From [Clostridium] aminophilum DSM 10710 (lineage in GTDB: Bacteria; Bacillota; Clostridia; Lachnospirales; Lachnospiraceae): a DNA stretch of 64,000 nucleotides. A program made the position numbers and the translations under genes. Of this stretch, positions 1 through 8,064 are shown piece by piece (position 1 is the first letter of the stretch; the number at the start of each line of letters is the position of its first letter). The stretch spans positions 1 to 64,000 of the forward strand of contig NZ_JONJ01000010.1 in NCBI RefSeq assembly GCF_000711825.1. The letters are read 5' to 3'. The notes under the pieces are model-generated. The model searched no databases. It saw only the letters and a program-made list of their open reading frames with translations, and had not been told where the DNA came from.

Positions 1-102
1 ATCAATCCTATGGCAGAGTAGCCAAGCCGGGAGGGGATAAACGCTGAAGGCATCTAAGCGTGAAGCCCCCCTCAAGATGAGATATCCCATTCGTAGTAAG
101 AC
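1..102 (+). rRNA. 23S rRNA 3'-region fragment, truncated
   Basis: The stretch at 34-53 (GGGATAAACGCTGAAGGCAT) and CTCAAGATGAG at 71-81 match the highly conserved segment close to the 3' end of bacterial 23S rRNA. Similarity runs to AGTAAGAC (95-102) and then stops. A complete 23S gene would continue for roughly 100 more bases, including the strand that closes helix 1; none of that is recognisable here, and no 5S gene follows. The window edge cuts the 5' part. Either the rRNA gene copy is really truncated, or this is an assembly junction at a collapsed rRNA repeat. Confidence 0.8.
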
Positions 103-231
103 GGTGGTATTAACTGCTTAATTATGATAGTATTTTCGGGTAATGACCATTATAACCAGAAGGTTCTTACGGATCCGGAAAGGTTGGATCGGCGGATGAG
201 CCCGATGGAACAAAACAGGGGGATATGGAAT

Positions 232-1470
232 ATGAAAAATGGTTTTTTCAGCAGTCTGCCGTTCAGACTCCTTCTCGGACTTCTGATCGGTATCGGTCTG
301 GGACTTGTGCTTGAGAGCTCAGATCAGACAATTGTCGGCGGAGCGGTCCTGAACATCGTGGTAACCGCGAAGTACATCTTGTCGCAGTTTATCGGTTTCT
401 GCGTTCCGCTGATCATCATCGGGTTTATCGCTCCGTCCATCACAAGACTTGGACAGAACGCATCCCGCATGCTGAGAGTTGCGCTGGTCATCGCTTATGT
501 TTCATCCGTCGGTGCAGCGCTGTTCGCAACGGCAGCAGGATACACGATCCTTCCGCATCTGAACATCAATCCGAATGTGGACGGACTGAAAAATGTTCCG
601 GATGTTGTCTTTGCGCTCTCGATCCCTCCGATCATGTCGGTGATGTCTGCGCTGTTCTTTTCGGTTATGGTCGGACTGGCAGCCGCATGGAACAACAGTG
701 AGAATGTAACCGCGATCCTGGAGGAGTTCCAGAAGATCGTCCTCAGCATTGTCACACATTTTGTCATTCCGGTACTTCCGTTCCTGATCGGATGCACATT
801 CTGCACGCTGAGCTATGAGGGAACGATCACAAGACAGCTTCCGATCTTCCTGATCATCATTGTCATCGTTATGGCCGGACATTATATATGGCTGACGCTG
901 CTCTACAGCATCGCCGGCGCCTATTCCGGAAAGAATCCGATGGCGATTCTGAAGAATTACGGACCGGCCTATGTGACCGCAGTCGGAACCATGAGCAGTG
1001 CTGCGACACTGTCCGTTGCTCTCAAATGTGCGGAGAAATCGGTTCCGCCGCTGAGAAAGGATATGGTTAATTTCGGCATTCCGCTGTTTGCCAATATTCA
1101 TCTGTGCGGATCGGTTCTGACAGAGACATTCTTCGTCATGGCGGTATCCAAAATGCTTTACGGCGTTTATCCGGAGCCGGGACAGATGATTCTGTTCTGC
1201 CTGCTTCTCGGCGTCTTCGCGATCGGCGCGCCGGGTGTTCCGGGCGGAACGGTTATGGCTTCTCTCGGACTGATCACCGGCGTCCTTGGCTTTGACGAGA
1301 ACGGAACCGCCCTGATGCTGACTATCTTCGCTCTTCAGGATTCCTTCGGAACTGCCTGCAACGTAACCGGTGACGGTGCGCTGTCATTGATTTTGACCGG
1401 CTATGCCGAGAAGCACGCGATCAACGAGAAGGAGACGGAAGACGCGGCAAGAATCAACGCTGAAATTTAA
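232..1470 (+). CDS. dicarboxylate/amino acid:cation symporter
   Basis: A 412-residue, very hydrophobic protein of the sodium:dicarboxylate symporter (SDF/GltP, DAACS) family, expected to import an acidic amino acid or C4-dicarboxylate with Na+ or H+ across the cytoplasmic membrane. The stretch GTMSSAATLSVAL corresponds to the serine-rich tip of hairpin 1 (SSSAATLP in classical members). DSFGTACNVTGDGA corresponds to the TM8 substrate-binding segment with its conserved NVTGDG. GAPGVPGGTVMASLG fits hairpin 2. The start at 232 is preferred over upstream in-frame ATGs because AGGGGGA lies about eight bases before it. The substrate cannot be told from sequence. The gene sits directly downstream of the 23S fragment and five bases or so ahead of a small acidic protein. 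Confidence 0.85.
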   Translation: MKNGFFSSLPFRLLLGLLIGIGLGLVLESSDQTIVGGAVLNIVVTAKYILSQFIGFCVPLIIIGFIAPSITRLGQNASRMLRVALVIAYVSSVGAALFATAAGYTILPHLNINPNVDGLKNVPDVVFALSIPPIMSVMSALFFSVMVGLAAAWNNSENVTAILEEFQKIVLSIVTHFVIPVLPFLIGCTFCTLSYEGTITRQLPIFLIIIVIVMAGHYIWLTLLYSIAGAYSGKNPMAILKNYGPAYVTAVGTMSSAATLSVALKCAEKSVPPLRKDMVNFGIPLFANIHLCGSVLTETFFVMAVSKMLYGVYPEPGQMILFCLLLGVFAIGAPGVPGGTVMASLGLITGVLGFDENGTALMLTIFALQDSFGTACNVTGDGALSLILTGYAEKHAINEKETEDAARINAEI

Positions 1471-1480
1471 GGAGAAATGA

Positions 1481-1663
1481 ATGGGAACCTGTGAGACCTG
1501 TGCGTATTACGCATATGATGAAGACGAGGACGATTATTTCTGTGAGGCCCAGATGGACGAGGATGACTACGCCCGCATTCTGGAAGGCCACTATAAACAG
1601 TGTCCGTTTTACCGCAATGACGATGAGTATGCCGTTGTGCGGCATCAGGCGTTCGGAAGGTGA
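1481..1663 (+). CDS. small acidic four-cysteine protein (DUF6472-like)
   Basis: A 60-residue protein with a clean GGAG ribosome site at 1471-1474, placed ten bases after the symporter stop, so the two are probably co-transcribed. It has CxxC near the N-terminus (CETC), two further cysteines (FCEA, QCPFY) and many Asp/Glu residues, which suggests a small metal-binding fold. From memory it resembles the DUF6472 family, short proteins widespread in Lachnospiraceae with no assigned function; I cannot confirm this without a search. No signal peptide or membrane segment is visible. Confidence 0.6.
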   Translation: MGTCETCAYYAYDEDEDDYFCEAQMDEDDYARILEGHYKQCPFYRNDDEYAVVRHQAFGR

Positions 1664-1763
1664 CAGGTTCTCCTGACACCGTTGTGCGTGCCGGGAAGAT
1701 AACCACAAGATATAGTGGTTCACTTTTTCCGGAACATGACTGTGAAAACAGAAAATCAATCAG

Positions 1764-1799
1764 ACACGGCGTGCCGGCTGCGGTGTGCCGTGTTTTTTT
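1764..1799 (+). terminator. intrinsic terminator after the symporter operon
   Basis: A 13-base-pair stem (1764-1776 with 1781-1793, three G-U pairs) closes a four-base GCTG loop and runs into seven Ts. It lies about 100 bases downstream of the small four-cysteine gene. Confidence 0.85.
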
Positions 1800-1942
1800 G
1801 TCCGCTGTCTCGGAATTATTGGTAATAATAGATAAATGCAGTGTTTATGCGGGGATCAGGGACCTTCTCCGTGAAGCCGGACCGGAGCCGATGCGAAAAA
1901 AGAACGGGGTTATCGGGCAGAAAACAGGCAAAAACCCATTAT

Positions 1943-1988
1943 ACACCATATTGCATAATCAATTCCGGGCAGATACTATATATTGTGT
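1943..1988 (+). promoter_or_regulatory. nrdD promoter with tandem NrdR-like boxes
   Basis: A candidate promoter has -35 TTGCAT (1951-1956), a 17-base spacer and -10 TACTAT (1974-1979). Two elements resembling the NrdR box (consensus close to ACACTATATATAGTGT) overlap it: a weaker one at 1943-1958 starting ACACCATATT, and a strong one at 1973-1988, ATACTATATATTGTGT. They start 30 bases apart, about three helical turns, as in known tandem NrdR sites. One covers the -35 and the other the -10, so repression by NrdR at high dATP is the simple reading. No nrdR gene is in the window. Confidence 0.65.
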
Positions 1989-2041
1989 TTTCGGCATTAT
2001 TTACTATGGACAATGACGGAGGCCGAGACTATAATAAGTGA

Positions 2042-2124
2042 GGCTCGTTGATGAGCCGTTGGTCCGCGAAAAGTACCGGCACCCGTATACCGTGAACGAT
2101 GCGGGCGCATTGCGGGAGCGGACC
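2042..2124 (+). other. structured 5' leader of nrdD
   Basis: Between the predicted promoter and the nrdD ribosome site the leader can form a small hairpin (GGCTC 2042-2046 with GAGCC 2053-2057). It can also form a long-range stem, GGTCCGC (2061-2067) with GCGGACC (2118-2124), enclosing a second stem, GCACCCG (2079-2085) with CGGGCGC (2102-2108, one mismatch). There is no U-tract, so it is not a terminator. It matches no riboswitch class that I recognise. Confidence 0.4.
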
Positions 2125-2157
2125 GGAATGAACTGACGAAAAACGGAGGAAATGGAA

Positions 2158-4431
2158 ATGTATGACGAGTATCTGGATGGAAACCTTGGCCTGGAAGAGC
2201 AGCAGATCTTTGTAATGAAGCGCTCCGGTGAGAGAGTGCCGTTTAATCCGGAAAAGATCGAACATGCGATCTGTAAGGCAAATAAAGAGGAGGGAATTCT
2301 GTCTGAGCGTCTGACCGATGCGCAGATTCACGATGTTGTGACCGGAATTCAGAAGGATGCCCGAAATGCAGGAAGAGATCTTTCCGTGGAAGAGATTCAG
2401 GATAAAGTGGAAGATGCACTGATGGGAACCGGAAAACACAAGGTTGCCAGACTGTACATTACCTACCGGTATAAACACAATGAGATGCGCAAGATGAGCG
2501 ACATTGACCAGAAGATTTCCGGCGTTGTCGAGCGCGACAATGAAGAAGTAAAGCAGGAAAACTCCAACAAGAATCCGACCGTGCTCTCGGTTCAGCGTGA
2601 TTACATGGCCGGTGAGTGGAGCCGTTATTACACCAACCGTTATCTTCTTCCGGAGGATATCACCACGGCCCACAAAGAGGGTGTGATTCATTTCCACGAT
2701 GCGGATTACTTTGCACAGCATATGCACAACTGCTGTCTGGTGAATCTGGGTGATATGCTCCAGAACGGCACCTGCATCAGCGGTACACACATTGACACTC
2801 CGCACAGCTTTAATACCGCCTGTACGGTTGCATCGCAGATCGTTGCGCAGGTTGCATCCAGCCAGTACGGCGGACAGACGATCACCATGTCTCATCTTGC
2901 ACCGTTTGTCGATGCCAGCCGTCAGAAGATCGCAAAGCGCCTGAAAGGCGAGTTCGAGGAAGCGGGAATCGAGATCTCCGATGAGAAGTTTAAAATTCTG
3001 GTGGAGAAGGAAGTGCGCAAAGAGGTGGAATCCGGATGTCAGACCATTCAGTACCAGCTGATTACGCTTCAGTCCACCAACGGCCAGGCACCGTTTGTCA
3101 CCGTATTCCTCTATCTTCACGAGGTTCCGGAGGGTCAGACAAGAGATGACCTCGCGATGATCATTGAAGTAATGCTGGAACAGCGAATTCTCGGTGTCAA
3201 GGACCGCAATGGAACTTACATCACACCGGCTTTCCCGAAGCTGATCTATGTTCTGCAGGATGACAATGTGGAAGAGGGATCCCGGTATTTCTATCTGACA
3301 CAGCTTGCCGCAGAGTGCACGGCCAAGAGGATGGTTCCGGACTACATTTCCGAGAAGAAGGCGATGGAGCTGAAGGGCGACTGCTATCCGTGCATGGGCT
3401 GCCGTTCCTTCCTGACACCGGACCGCTTTACGGATGCCGGTGTCGGCAACATTGGCCATGCGGGCAATTTTGACGAGACAAAGCACAAGTATTACGGCCG
3501 CTTCAATCAGGGTGTGGTTACCATTAACCTGGTGGATGTGGCGTGCTCTTCCGGAAAAGATGAGGAGAAGTTCTGGGAGATCATGAACGAGAGACTGGAT
3601 CTCTGTCACCGCGCACTCCGTATCCGCCACGAGAGACTTCTCGGAACACCGTCCGACGTCGCTCCGATCCTCTGGCAGGATGGCGCGCTGGCAAGACTTG
3701 CGCCGGGCGAGACCATTGACAAACTTCTCTTTGACGGATATTCCACGATTTCTCTCGGATATGCAGGCCTTGCCGAGTGCGTATATTACATGAAGGGAAC
3801 CTCCCACACCAGTGAGGCGGGCGAGCAGTTCGGCCTGAAGGTGATGCAGGCATTAAATGATGCATGCCAGAAGTGGAAGAAAGAAGAGAACATCGATTAT
3901 TCCGTATACGGCACACCGCTGGAGTCCACCACCTATAAGTTTGCGAAATGCCTGCAGAAACGCTTTGGCAAGATTCCGCACGTAACGGACAAGAATTATA
4001 TCACCAACAGCTATCACGTTCATGTGACGGAGGAGATCAACGCATTTGACAAGCTTTCCAAGGAAGCGGAGTTCCAGGTGCTCTCTCCGGGCGGCGCGGT
4101 AAGCTATGTGGAAGTTCCGAACATGCAGAACAACCTGAAAGCGGTCCTTGCGATCATGAAGCATATGTACGACACCATTCTCTACGCGGAGCTGAACACC
4201 AAGAGCGATCTCTGTGAGGAGTGCGGTTACAACGGAGAGATCCAGATTGTGAAGGATGCCACCGGAAAACTTGTGTGGGAGTGCCCGAACTGCAAGAACC
4301 GTGATCAGTCGAAGATGCACGTGGCAAGACGGACCTGCGGTTATATCGGTACACAGTTCTGGAATCAGGGCAGAACCCAGGAGATCGCGGAACGTGTGAT
4401 GCACGTGTCGGAGAACACACTCTGCAAGTGA
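2158..4431 (+). CDS. nrdD: anaerobic ribonucleoside-triphosphate reductase, class III
   Basis: The glycyl-radical enzyme that reduces ribonucleoside triphosphates to deoxyribonucleotides without oxygen, with formate or a thiol as reductant. About 757 residues. An N-terminal ATP-cone (FVMKRSGERVPFNPEKIEH onward, first ~100 residues) gives allosteric dATP/ATP control. The C-terminus carries RRTCGYIG with the radical glycine near residue 728. The four-cysteine zinc site CEECGY...CPNC lies just before it, and CMGC further upstream holds likely catalytic cysteines. An ATG at 2152 is only one base from GGAGGA (2145-2150), so the ATG at 2158 with normal spacing is preferred. The activase nrdG follows after a terminator-like hairpin; the promoter region carries NrdR-like boxes. 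Confidence 0.97.
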   Translation: MYDEYLDGNLGLEEQQIFVMKRSGERVPFNPEKIEHAICKANKEEGILSERLTDAQIHDVVTGIQKDARNAGRDLSVEEIQDKVEDALMGTGKHKVARLYITYRYKHNEMRKMSDIDQKISGVVERDNEEVKQENSNKNPTVLSVQRDYMAGEWSRYYTNRYLLPEDITTAHKEGVIHFHDADYFAQHMHNCCLVNLGDMLQNGTCISGTHIDTPHSFNTACTVASQIVAQVASSQYGGQTITMSHLAPFVDASRQKIAKRLKGEFEEAGIEISDEKFKILVEKEVRKEVESGCQTIQYQLITLQSTNGQAPFVTVFLYLHEVPEGQTRDDLAMIIEVMLEQRILGVKDRNGTYITPAFPKLIYVLQDDNVEEGSRYFYLTQLAAECTAKRMVPDYISEKKAMELKGDCYPCMGCRSFLTPDRFTDAGVGNIGHAGNFDETKHKYYGRFNQGVVTINLVDVACSSGKDEEKFWEIMNERLDLCHRALRIRHERLLGTPSDVAPILWQDGALARLAPGETIDKLLFDGYSTISLGYAGLAECVYYMKGTSHTSEAGEQFGLKVMQALNDACQKWKKEENIDYSVYGTPLESTTYKFAKCLQKRFGKIPHVTDKNYITNSYHVHVTEEINAFDKLSKEAEFQVLSPGGAVSYVEVPNMQNNLKAVLAIMKHMYDTILYAELNTKSDLCEECGYNGEIQIVKDATGKLVWECPNCKNRDQSKMHVARRTCGYIGTQFWNQGRTQEIAERVMHVSENTLCK

Positions 4432-4490
4432 CCAATGCAACGGTACGGGAGCAGTCTTGACCGTGCAGAAACGGGAAAATAACCGAATTC

Positions 4491-4523
4491 AAAGGCTTTG
4501 AAGGGATTCCTTCGGAGCCTTTT
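4491..4523 (+). terminator. hairpin terminator between nrdD and nrdG
   Basis: A 13-14 base-pair stem (4491-4504 with 4509-4522, two G-U pairs) around a GATT loop, followed by TTTTCCC. The U-run is short, so read-through into nrdG is possible. Confidence 0.7.
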
Positions 4524-4656
4524 CCCTTGTTTCGTCCCGTTGGCTTTGGGGATTCCATGAAGCTGGGGAACGTTGTATAGTAGAGATAACAGCAGAATTC
4601 TTTCGCGGAAAACGCGAAATGCAGAATAACATATTCGAAAAAGGAGGCAGAACGGT

Positions 4657-5184
4657 ATGCATATCGGCGAGATAATCAAGACAGATTGCGCAAACGGAAT
4701 CGGAATCCGGCTGACTCTTTTTGTGTCCGGCTGCACGAATTGCTGTCCGGGTTGTTTTCAGCCGCAGACGTGGGATTTCAACTATGGAATTCCGTATACG
4801 GAAGAGATCGAGCAGAGCCTGATGGATGAGCTGAAAAAGCCGTACTATGACGGAATCACGATTCTCGGCGGAGAACCGTTTGAAATTCCGAATCAGGAAG
4901 TGCTGGTCGATCTGATTCTCCGCATACGTGACGAACTTCCGGAGAAGACGATCTGGATGTTTACGGGGTTCACGTATGAGCGGGACCTGGTTCCGGGCGG
5001 ATGCCGCTACACGAAAGTGACGGATTCCATCCTGGATCACATCGATATTCTTGTCGACGGAAAATTTGTGGAAGAGCAGAAGAACATCACTCTGAAATTC
5101 CGTGGTTCGGAAAACCAGCGGATTATCGACATGAAGAAGACAAGAAACCAGGGAATGGTAGTATTGGATCCGCTGAATGACTGA
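4657..5184 (+). CDS. nrdG: anaerobic ribonucleotide reductase activating enzyme (radical SAM)
   Basis: The 175-residue radical-SAM activase that installs the glycyl radical on NrdD. The [4Fe-4S]/SAM motif is C26-x3-C30-x2-C33 (CTNCCPGC), with an extra cysteine at 29. GGEP at about residue 70 is the SAM-binding GGE motif. Length is normal for NrdG, which is a minimal radical-SAM fold. AAGGAGG lies about ten bases before the ATG. The gene is separated from nrdD by about 225 bases with a terminator-like hairpin, so it may have some independent expression. Confidence 0.95.
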   Translation: MHIGEIIKTDCANGIGIRLTLFVSGCTNCCPGCFQPQTWDFNYGIPYTEEIEQSLMDELKKPYYDGITILGGEPFEIPNQEVLVDLILRIRDELPEKTIWMFTGFTYERDLVPGGCRYTKVTDSILDHIDILVDGKFVEEQKNITLKFRGSENQRIIDMKKTRNQGMVVLDPLND

Positions 5185-5192
5185 GAACATCC

Positions 5193-5320
5193 GGAAAGCC
5201 CGGAGCACAGCCGGGAAAACCGAGGAGAGTGAAGAATAGCCGGAAACTCCGGGAAAGTACGGAGCAAAGCCGGGAAATCAAGGAAGAACGGAGTACAATC
5301 GGGAATAACCGGGAGCAGAA
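5193..5320 (+). repeat. degenerate short tandem repeats after nrdG
   Basis: Purine-rich sequence made of imperfect copies of a unit like CGGAGCAAAGCCGGGAAAT. Three clear copies start with CGGAGCACAGCC, CGGAGCAAAGCC and CGGAGTACAATC, and shorter CCGGAAA pieces lie around them. No open frame of interest crosses it. Confidence 0.55.
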
Positions 5321-5323
5321 AAT

Positions 5324-5387
5324 CGTGGCGGTCATCCATTGTTCGAAAGGATATCGGACAATGGATGATCGCCACGTTCTTTTTTTG
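5324..5387 (+). terminator. strong intrinsic terminator after nrdG
   Basis: A 22-base-pair, almost perfect stem (5324-5345 with 5355-5376, two G-U pairs) with a nine-base loop, followed by TTC and seven or more Ts. It ends the nrd transcript. Confidence 0.9.
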
Positions 5388-5389
5388 TC

Positions 5390-5754
5390 CAATAAACTTT
5401 TAAAATATTAAATCGATCGCACAAATCAGGATAAAAATAAAAAGCATCGCGACAACTCCATCACAAATAAAGCCGATTTAATCAATCAAAAAAGAAATAA
5501 AGTGGATTATATGTGATTTTTATGGCAGGATAAAAGTACAAAAAAGGGTAACGAAAAGTAATTAAGTCCATTTAATGAACATATTATTTACAAAGTTATC
5601 ATATAATAATTAAATTGAACATAAAAAACAGCAAACTACTCTCCGAAAATGCCGAAGATACTATGAAAGACCGGCACGGATCATGTATGATTCAATCATA
5701 AGAAACAGACGCAAAATATGATTGAAATTATGATTCTAAGAAAGGAGGGATTTT
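5390..5754 (+). other. AT-rich intergenic region
   Basis: About 365 bases, visibly much richer in A and T than the flanking genes, with no open frame worth calling. It should hold the promoter of the secreted protein that follows, but several overlapping TATAAT-like strings near 5605-5630 make a unique choice impossible. AAAGGAGGGA at about 5740-5749 is the ribosome site of the next gene. Confidence 0.5.
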
Positions 5755-6516
5755 ATGAAGCTCAGACGATTTTTCCAGAGCCTCATGACTGTTGTGGCAA
5801 TGACGACAGCGATGACCCTTACCTCCTTTGCGGGCATAAAAGATGCCGGTTTTCTCACTTCAGATAAGAACGGATATGTTTTTAAGTCCATTTCGGGAAG
5901 CGATATTTCCGGAAATTATGTACAGGCGGAAAAAGTTTTAAACACAGCTTGCCCGGCAGTAGGAATGACAACACTGGATAAGGTTTACAGCACCGATACC
6001 GGAAGTATCCTGATCTCTGCGGAGAGCGCGGAAAAGCTCGATGCGATTCAGAATCAGGTGGATTCATGGATTGCGGACAATATCCGCAACATCGTTCCGC
6101 AGGGAACACCGGCTGCAGATATTCCTTACGTAGCCGCTAACTGGGTTGCCGACCGGATGAGTTATGACCGGGCAGCCATCGGAGATTCCGAACTTGCCAG
6201 AAGTTATCAGTCAGCGCTCCGGTGTTTTACCGATGGAAAAGGTATCTGCGCAACATACTCATATGCGTTCAATTCCATCGTTTCCGCAGTTCCGGTAGCA
6301 AATGGTATCGTGGATTACAACGCATCGAATCCGTCCTATCTTGCGGCACGTTTTGTTTACAATAACGATCACGCATGGTCAGCAGTCAATGACAACGGAA
6401 TCTGGCGATACTACGATGTATGCAACTACGACGCAAACCGGAATGTTTCATATCTTAACATGAGCCCGGATACCATGAATGCCGGCGGATACGGCAATAT
6501 CAAAGTTGCTTTCTAA
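5755..6516 (+). CDS. secreted transglutaminase-like protein
   Basis: A 253-residue protein with a Sec signal peptide (hydrophobic core after KLRR, likely cleavage after TSFA near residue 26). The C-terminal half has the order of a transglutaminase-like cysteine-protease fold: Cys in GKGICATYSYAF, His in NDHAWSAV and Asp in YYDVCNYD, a plausible Cys-His-Asp triad. Bacterial members act as peptidases or cell-wall amidases rather than cross-linkers; the substrate here is unknown. The gene is monocistronic, behind an AT-rich upstream region and followed by a long hairpin. Confidence 0.75.
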   Translation: MKLRRFFQSLMTVVAMTTAMTLTSFAGIKDAGFLTSDKNGYVFKSISGSDISGNYVQAEKVLNTACPAVGMTTLDKVYSTDTGSILISAESAEKLDAIQNQVDSWIADNIRNIVPQGTPAADIPYVAANWVADRMSYDRAAIGDSELARSYQSALRCFTDGKGICATYSYAFNSIVSAVPVANGIVDYNASNPSYLAARFVYNNDHAWSAVNDNGIWRYYDVCNYDANRNVSYLNMSPDTMNAGGYGNIKVAF

Positions 6517-6556
6517 TATGCCTACCACTCTTCCTTTTCGATAAAAAACTCTGGGT

Positions 6557-6596
6557 GCAGGGCCTGACTGATCCCCCCTGATCGGTCAGGTCCTGC
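6557..6596 (+). terminator. hairpin after the transglutaminase-like gene
   Basis: A 17-base-pair stem (6557-6573 with 6580-6596, two G-U pairs) with a CCCCCT loop. No good U-tract follows on the plus strand, so termination efficiency is doubtful, but nothing else explains the palindrome. Confidence 0.5.
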
Positions 6597-6634
6597 CGCA
6601 TGTCTGTATGATTTTGAAGAATGAAAATCAACTG

Positions 6635-6663
6635 TTTACGCTCTGAATGTTGTGCGTTATAAT
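6635..6663 (+). promoter_or_regulatory. xpt promoter
   Basis: TTTACG (6635-6640), a 17-base spacer, then TATAAT (6658-6663). The leader to the xpt start would be only about 35 bases, too short for a purine riboswitch. Confidence 0.65.
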
Positions 6664-6703
6664 AGGCGGAAATACAATTTGCAGAGAAGCAGGAGGAAAG
6701 ACA

Positions 6704-7276
6704 ATGCAGGAGTTGAAGGACCGCATCCTGAAAGACGGACAGGTTAGACCGGGAAATGTACTGAAGGTGGACAGTTTTCTGAACCATCAGATGGATGTTG
6801 AACTGTTGGATCATATCGGGGCGGAATTTTATCGACTCTATAAGGATGCCGGCATCAACAAGATTCTGACAATCGAGGCATCCGGAATCGGCATTGCATG
6901 TCTCGTCGCGACTCATTTTCACGTGCCGATGGTATTTGCCAAGAAGGCCAAGAGCATCAACATCGACGGTGATGTATACCATTCCAAGGTGCATTCCTTT
7001 ACCTACGGAAAGGATTACGATATCACGGTTTCGCAGAAATTCCTGAATAAGGGTGACCGGGTTCTTCTGATCGATGATTTTATGGCGAACGGAAAAGCCA
7101 TGAACGGACTGATCGATGTCTGCGAACAGGCGGGAGCGGAGATTGCCGGTATCGGAATCTGCATCGAAAAGGGCTTTCAGCCGGGCGGAGAGGATCTTCG
7201 AAAGAGAGGGTTCCGTGTGGAGTCCCTGGCAATTGTGGAAAACATGACCGACGATTCCCTGACATTCCGCGAGTAA
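6704..7276 (+). CDS. xpt: xanthine phosphoribosyltransferase
   Basis: A 190-residue type I phosphoribosyltransferase that converts xanthine and PRPP to XMP in purine salvage. The PRPP-binding motif is [13 protein letters not shown]. The N-terminal [12 protein letters not shown] and the ASGIGIA segment are typical of Xpt. The chosen start at 6704 follows AGGAGG; an in-frame upstream ATG at 6647 would lie across the -10 element. Unlike many Firmicutes xpt genes, there is no room for a purine riboswitch in front of it. No pbuX permease gene follows. Confidence 0.92.
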   Translation: MQELKDRILKDGQVRPGNVLKVDSFLNHQMDVELLDHIGAEFYRLYKDAGINKILTIEASGIGIACLVATHFHVPMVFAKKAKSINIDGDVYHSKVHSFTYGKDYDITVSQKFLNKGDRVLLIDDFMANGKAMNGLIDVCEQAGAEIAGIGICIEKGFQPGGEDLRKRGFRVESLAIVENMTDDSLTFRE

Positions 7277-7340
7277 GAATCTTTCGGTGATGAATGCTTC
7301 TTTGTTCGAAAAAAGACGTACACACTCTTAATTTTCCGAT

Positions 7341-7431
7341 TATAATAAAGATATCAGAGTCTTGCGGACGGAATCCTTTCTGCCCCGGGTCCGACGTCAG
7401 GTCGTGAATCTGTGACAGAAAGGAACGTCCG
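7341..7431 (+). promoter_or_regulatory. rubrerythrin promoter -10 and structured leader
   Basis: TATAAT at 7341-7346 is a good -10; the -35 is not clear. The leader RNA can fold into a two-part stem: CGGACG (7365-7370) with CGTCCG (7426-7431), then, across a small internal loop, CCTTTCTG (7375-7382) with CAGAAAGG (7416-7423). Inside is a small hairpin, CGAC/GTCG (7392-7395 with 7401-7404). There is no U-tract. I recognise no known RNA family. Confidence 0.5.
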
Positions 7432-7474
7432 TAAGGATATTGTCAATTGCAGTATGGAAAGGAGTGCATTACCA

Positions 7475-8026
7475 ATGGCAGACGTAAAAAAGAATCCATA
7501 TGCCGGAACAAAGACCGAAAAGAATCTCTGGGAAGCTTTTGCCGGAGAGTCGCAGGCAAGAAACAAATATACTTATTTTGCCTCGGTTGCGAAAAAAGCC
7601 GGGTATGAGCAGATTGCGGCGATGTTTCTCAAGACAGCGGACAATGAAAAAGAACATGCGAAGCTCTGGTTTAAGGCGCTGGGTGAGTTAGGCGATACCG
7701 AACAGAACCTGGAAGCGGCTGCAGCCGGTGAAAATTTTGAATGGACGGATATGTACGAGCGCATGGCAAAAGAGGCGGAGGAAGAAGGATTCACCGCACT
7801 GGCCGCTCAGTTTCGCGGTGTGGCGGCGATCGAGAAGCTTCATGAGGAGCGCTATCGCAAGCTGCTTCATAATGTGAAGGAAAAGGAAGTTTTCGAGAAG
7901 AGCGGTGTGACGGTATGGGAATGCCGTAACTGCGGACATGTTGTCATCGGGACCAAGGCTCCGGATGTCTGTCCGGTATGCAATCACCCGCAGAGCTTCT
8001 TTGAGGTGCGCGAAGAAAATTATTGA
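7475..8026 (+). CDS. rbr: rubrerythrin
   Basis: A 183-residue cytoplasmic peroxidase that reduces hydrogen peroxide in anaerobes, taking electrons from rubredoxin or NAD(P)H oxidoreductases. The N-terminal four-helix di-iron domain has conserved glutamates (E20 in [17 protein letters not shown]58-x-x-H61 in NEKEH) and a second EKLHEERY pair near residue 130. The C-terminal rubredoxin-like domain has CRNCG and CPVC binding one iron. The start at 7475 follows GGAAAGGAG; upstream in-frame codons lie in the structured leader. The gene is alone, ended by a hairpin shared with the convergent FMN-binding gene. Confidence 0.95.
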   Translation: MADVKKNPYAGTKTEKNLWEAFAGESQARNKYTYFASVAKKAGYEQIAAMFLKTADNEKEHAKLWFKALGELGDTEQNLEAAAAGENFEWTDMYERMAKEAEEEGFTALAAQFRGVAAIEKLHEERYRKLLHNVKEKEVFEKSGVTVWECRNCGHVVIGTKAPDVCPVCNHPQSFFEVREENY

Positions 8027-8064
8027 TCGTTCCGGAGCAGGAGCCAGCCTGCCCGTTGGACAAA

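Noticed and set aside
103-231. Continuation of 23S rRNA or a 5S/tRNA gene
   Set aside because: No conserved 23S 3' end, 5S or tRNA cloverleaf could be recognised in this stretch.
2029-3807. Long open frame (592 codons) antisense to nrdD
   Set aside because: It lies wholly on the opposite strand of a certain gene and shows no domain or ribosome site; GC-rich codon bias opens antisense frames here.
6600-6703. Purine riboswitch upstream of xpt
   Set aside because: The promoter leaves only about 35 bases of leader and none of the conserved purine-aptamer segments are present.
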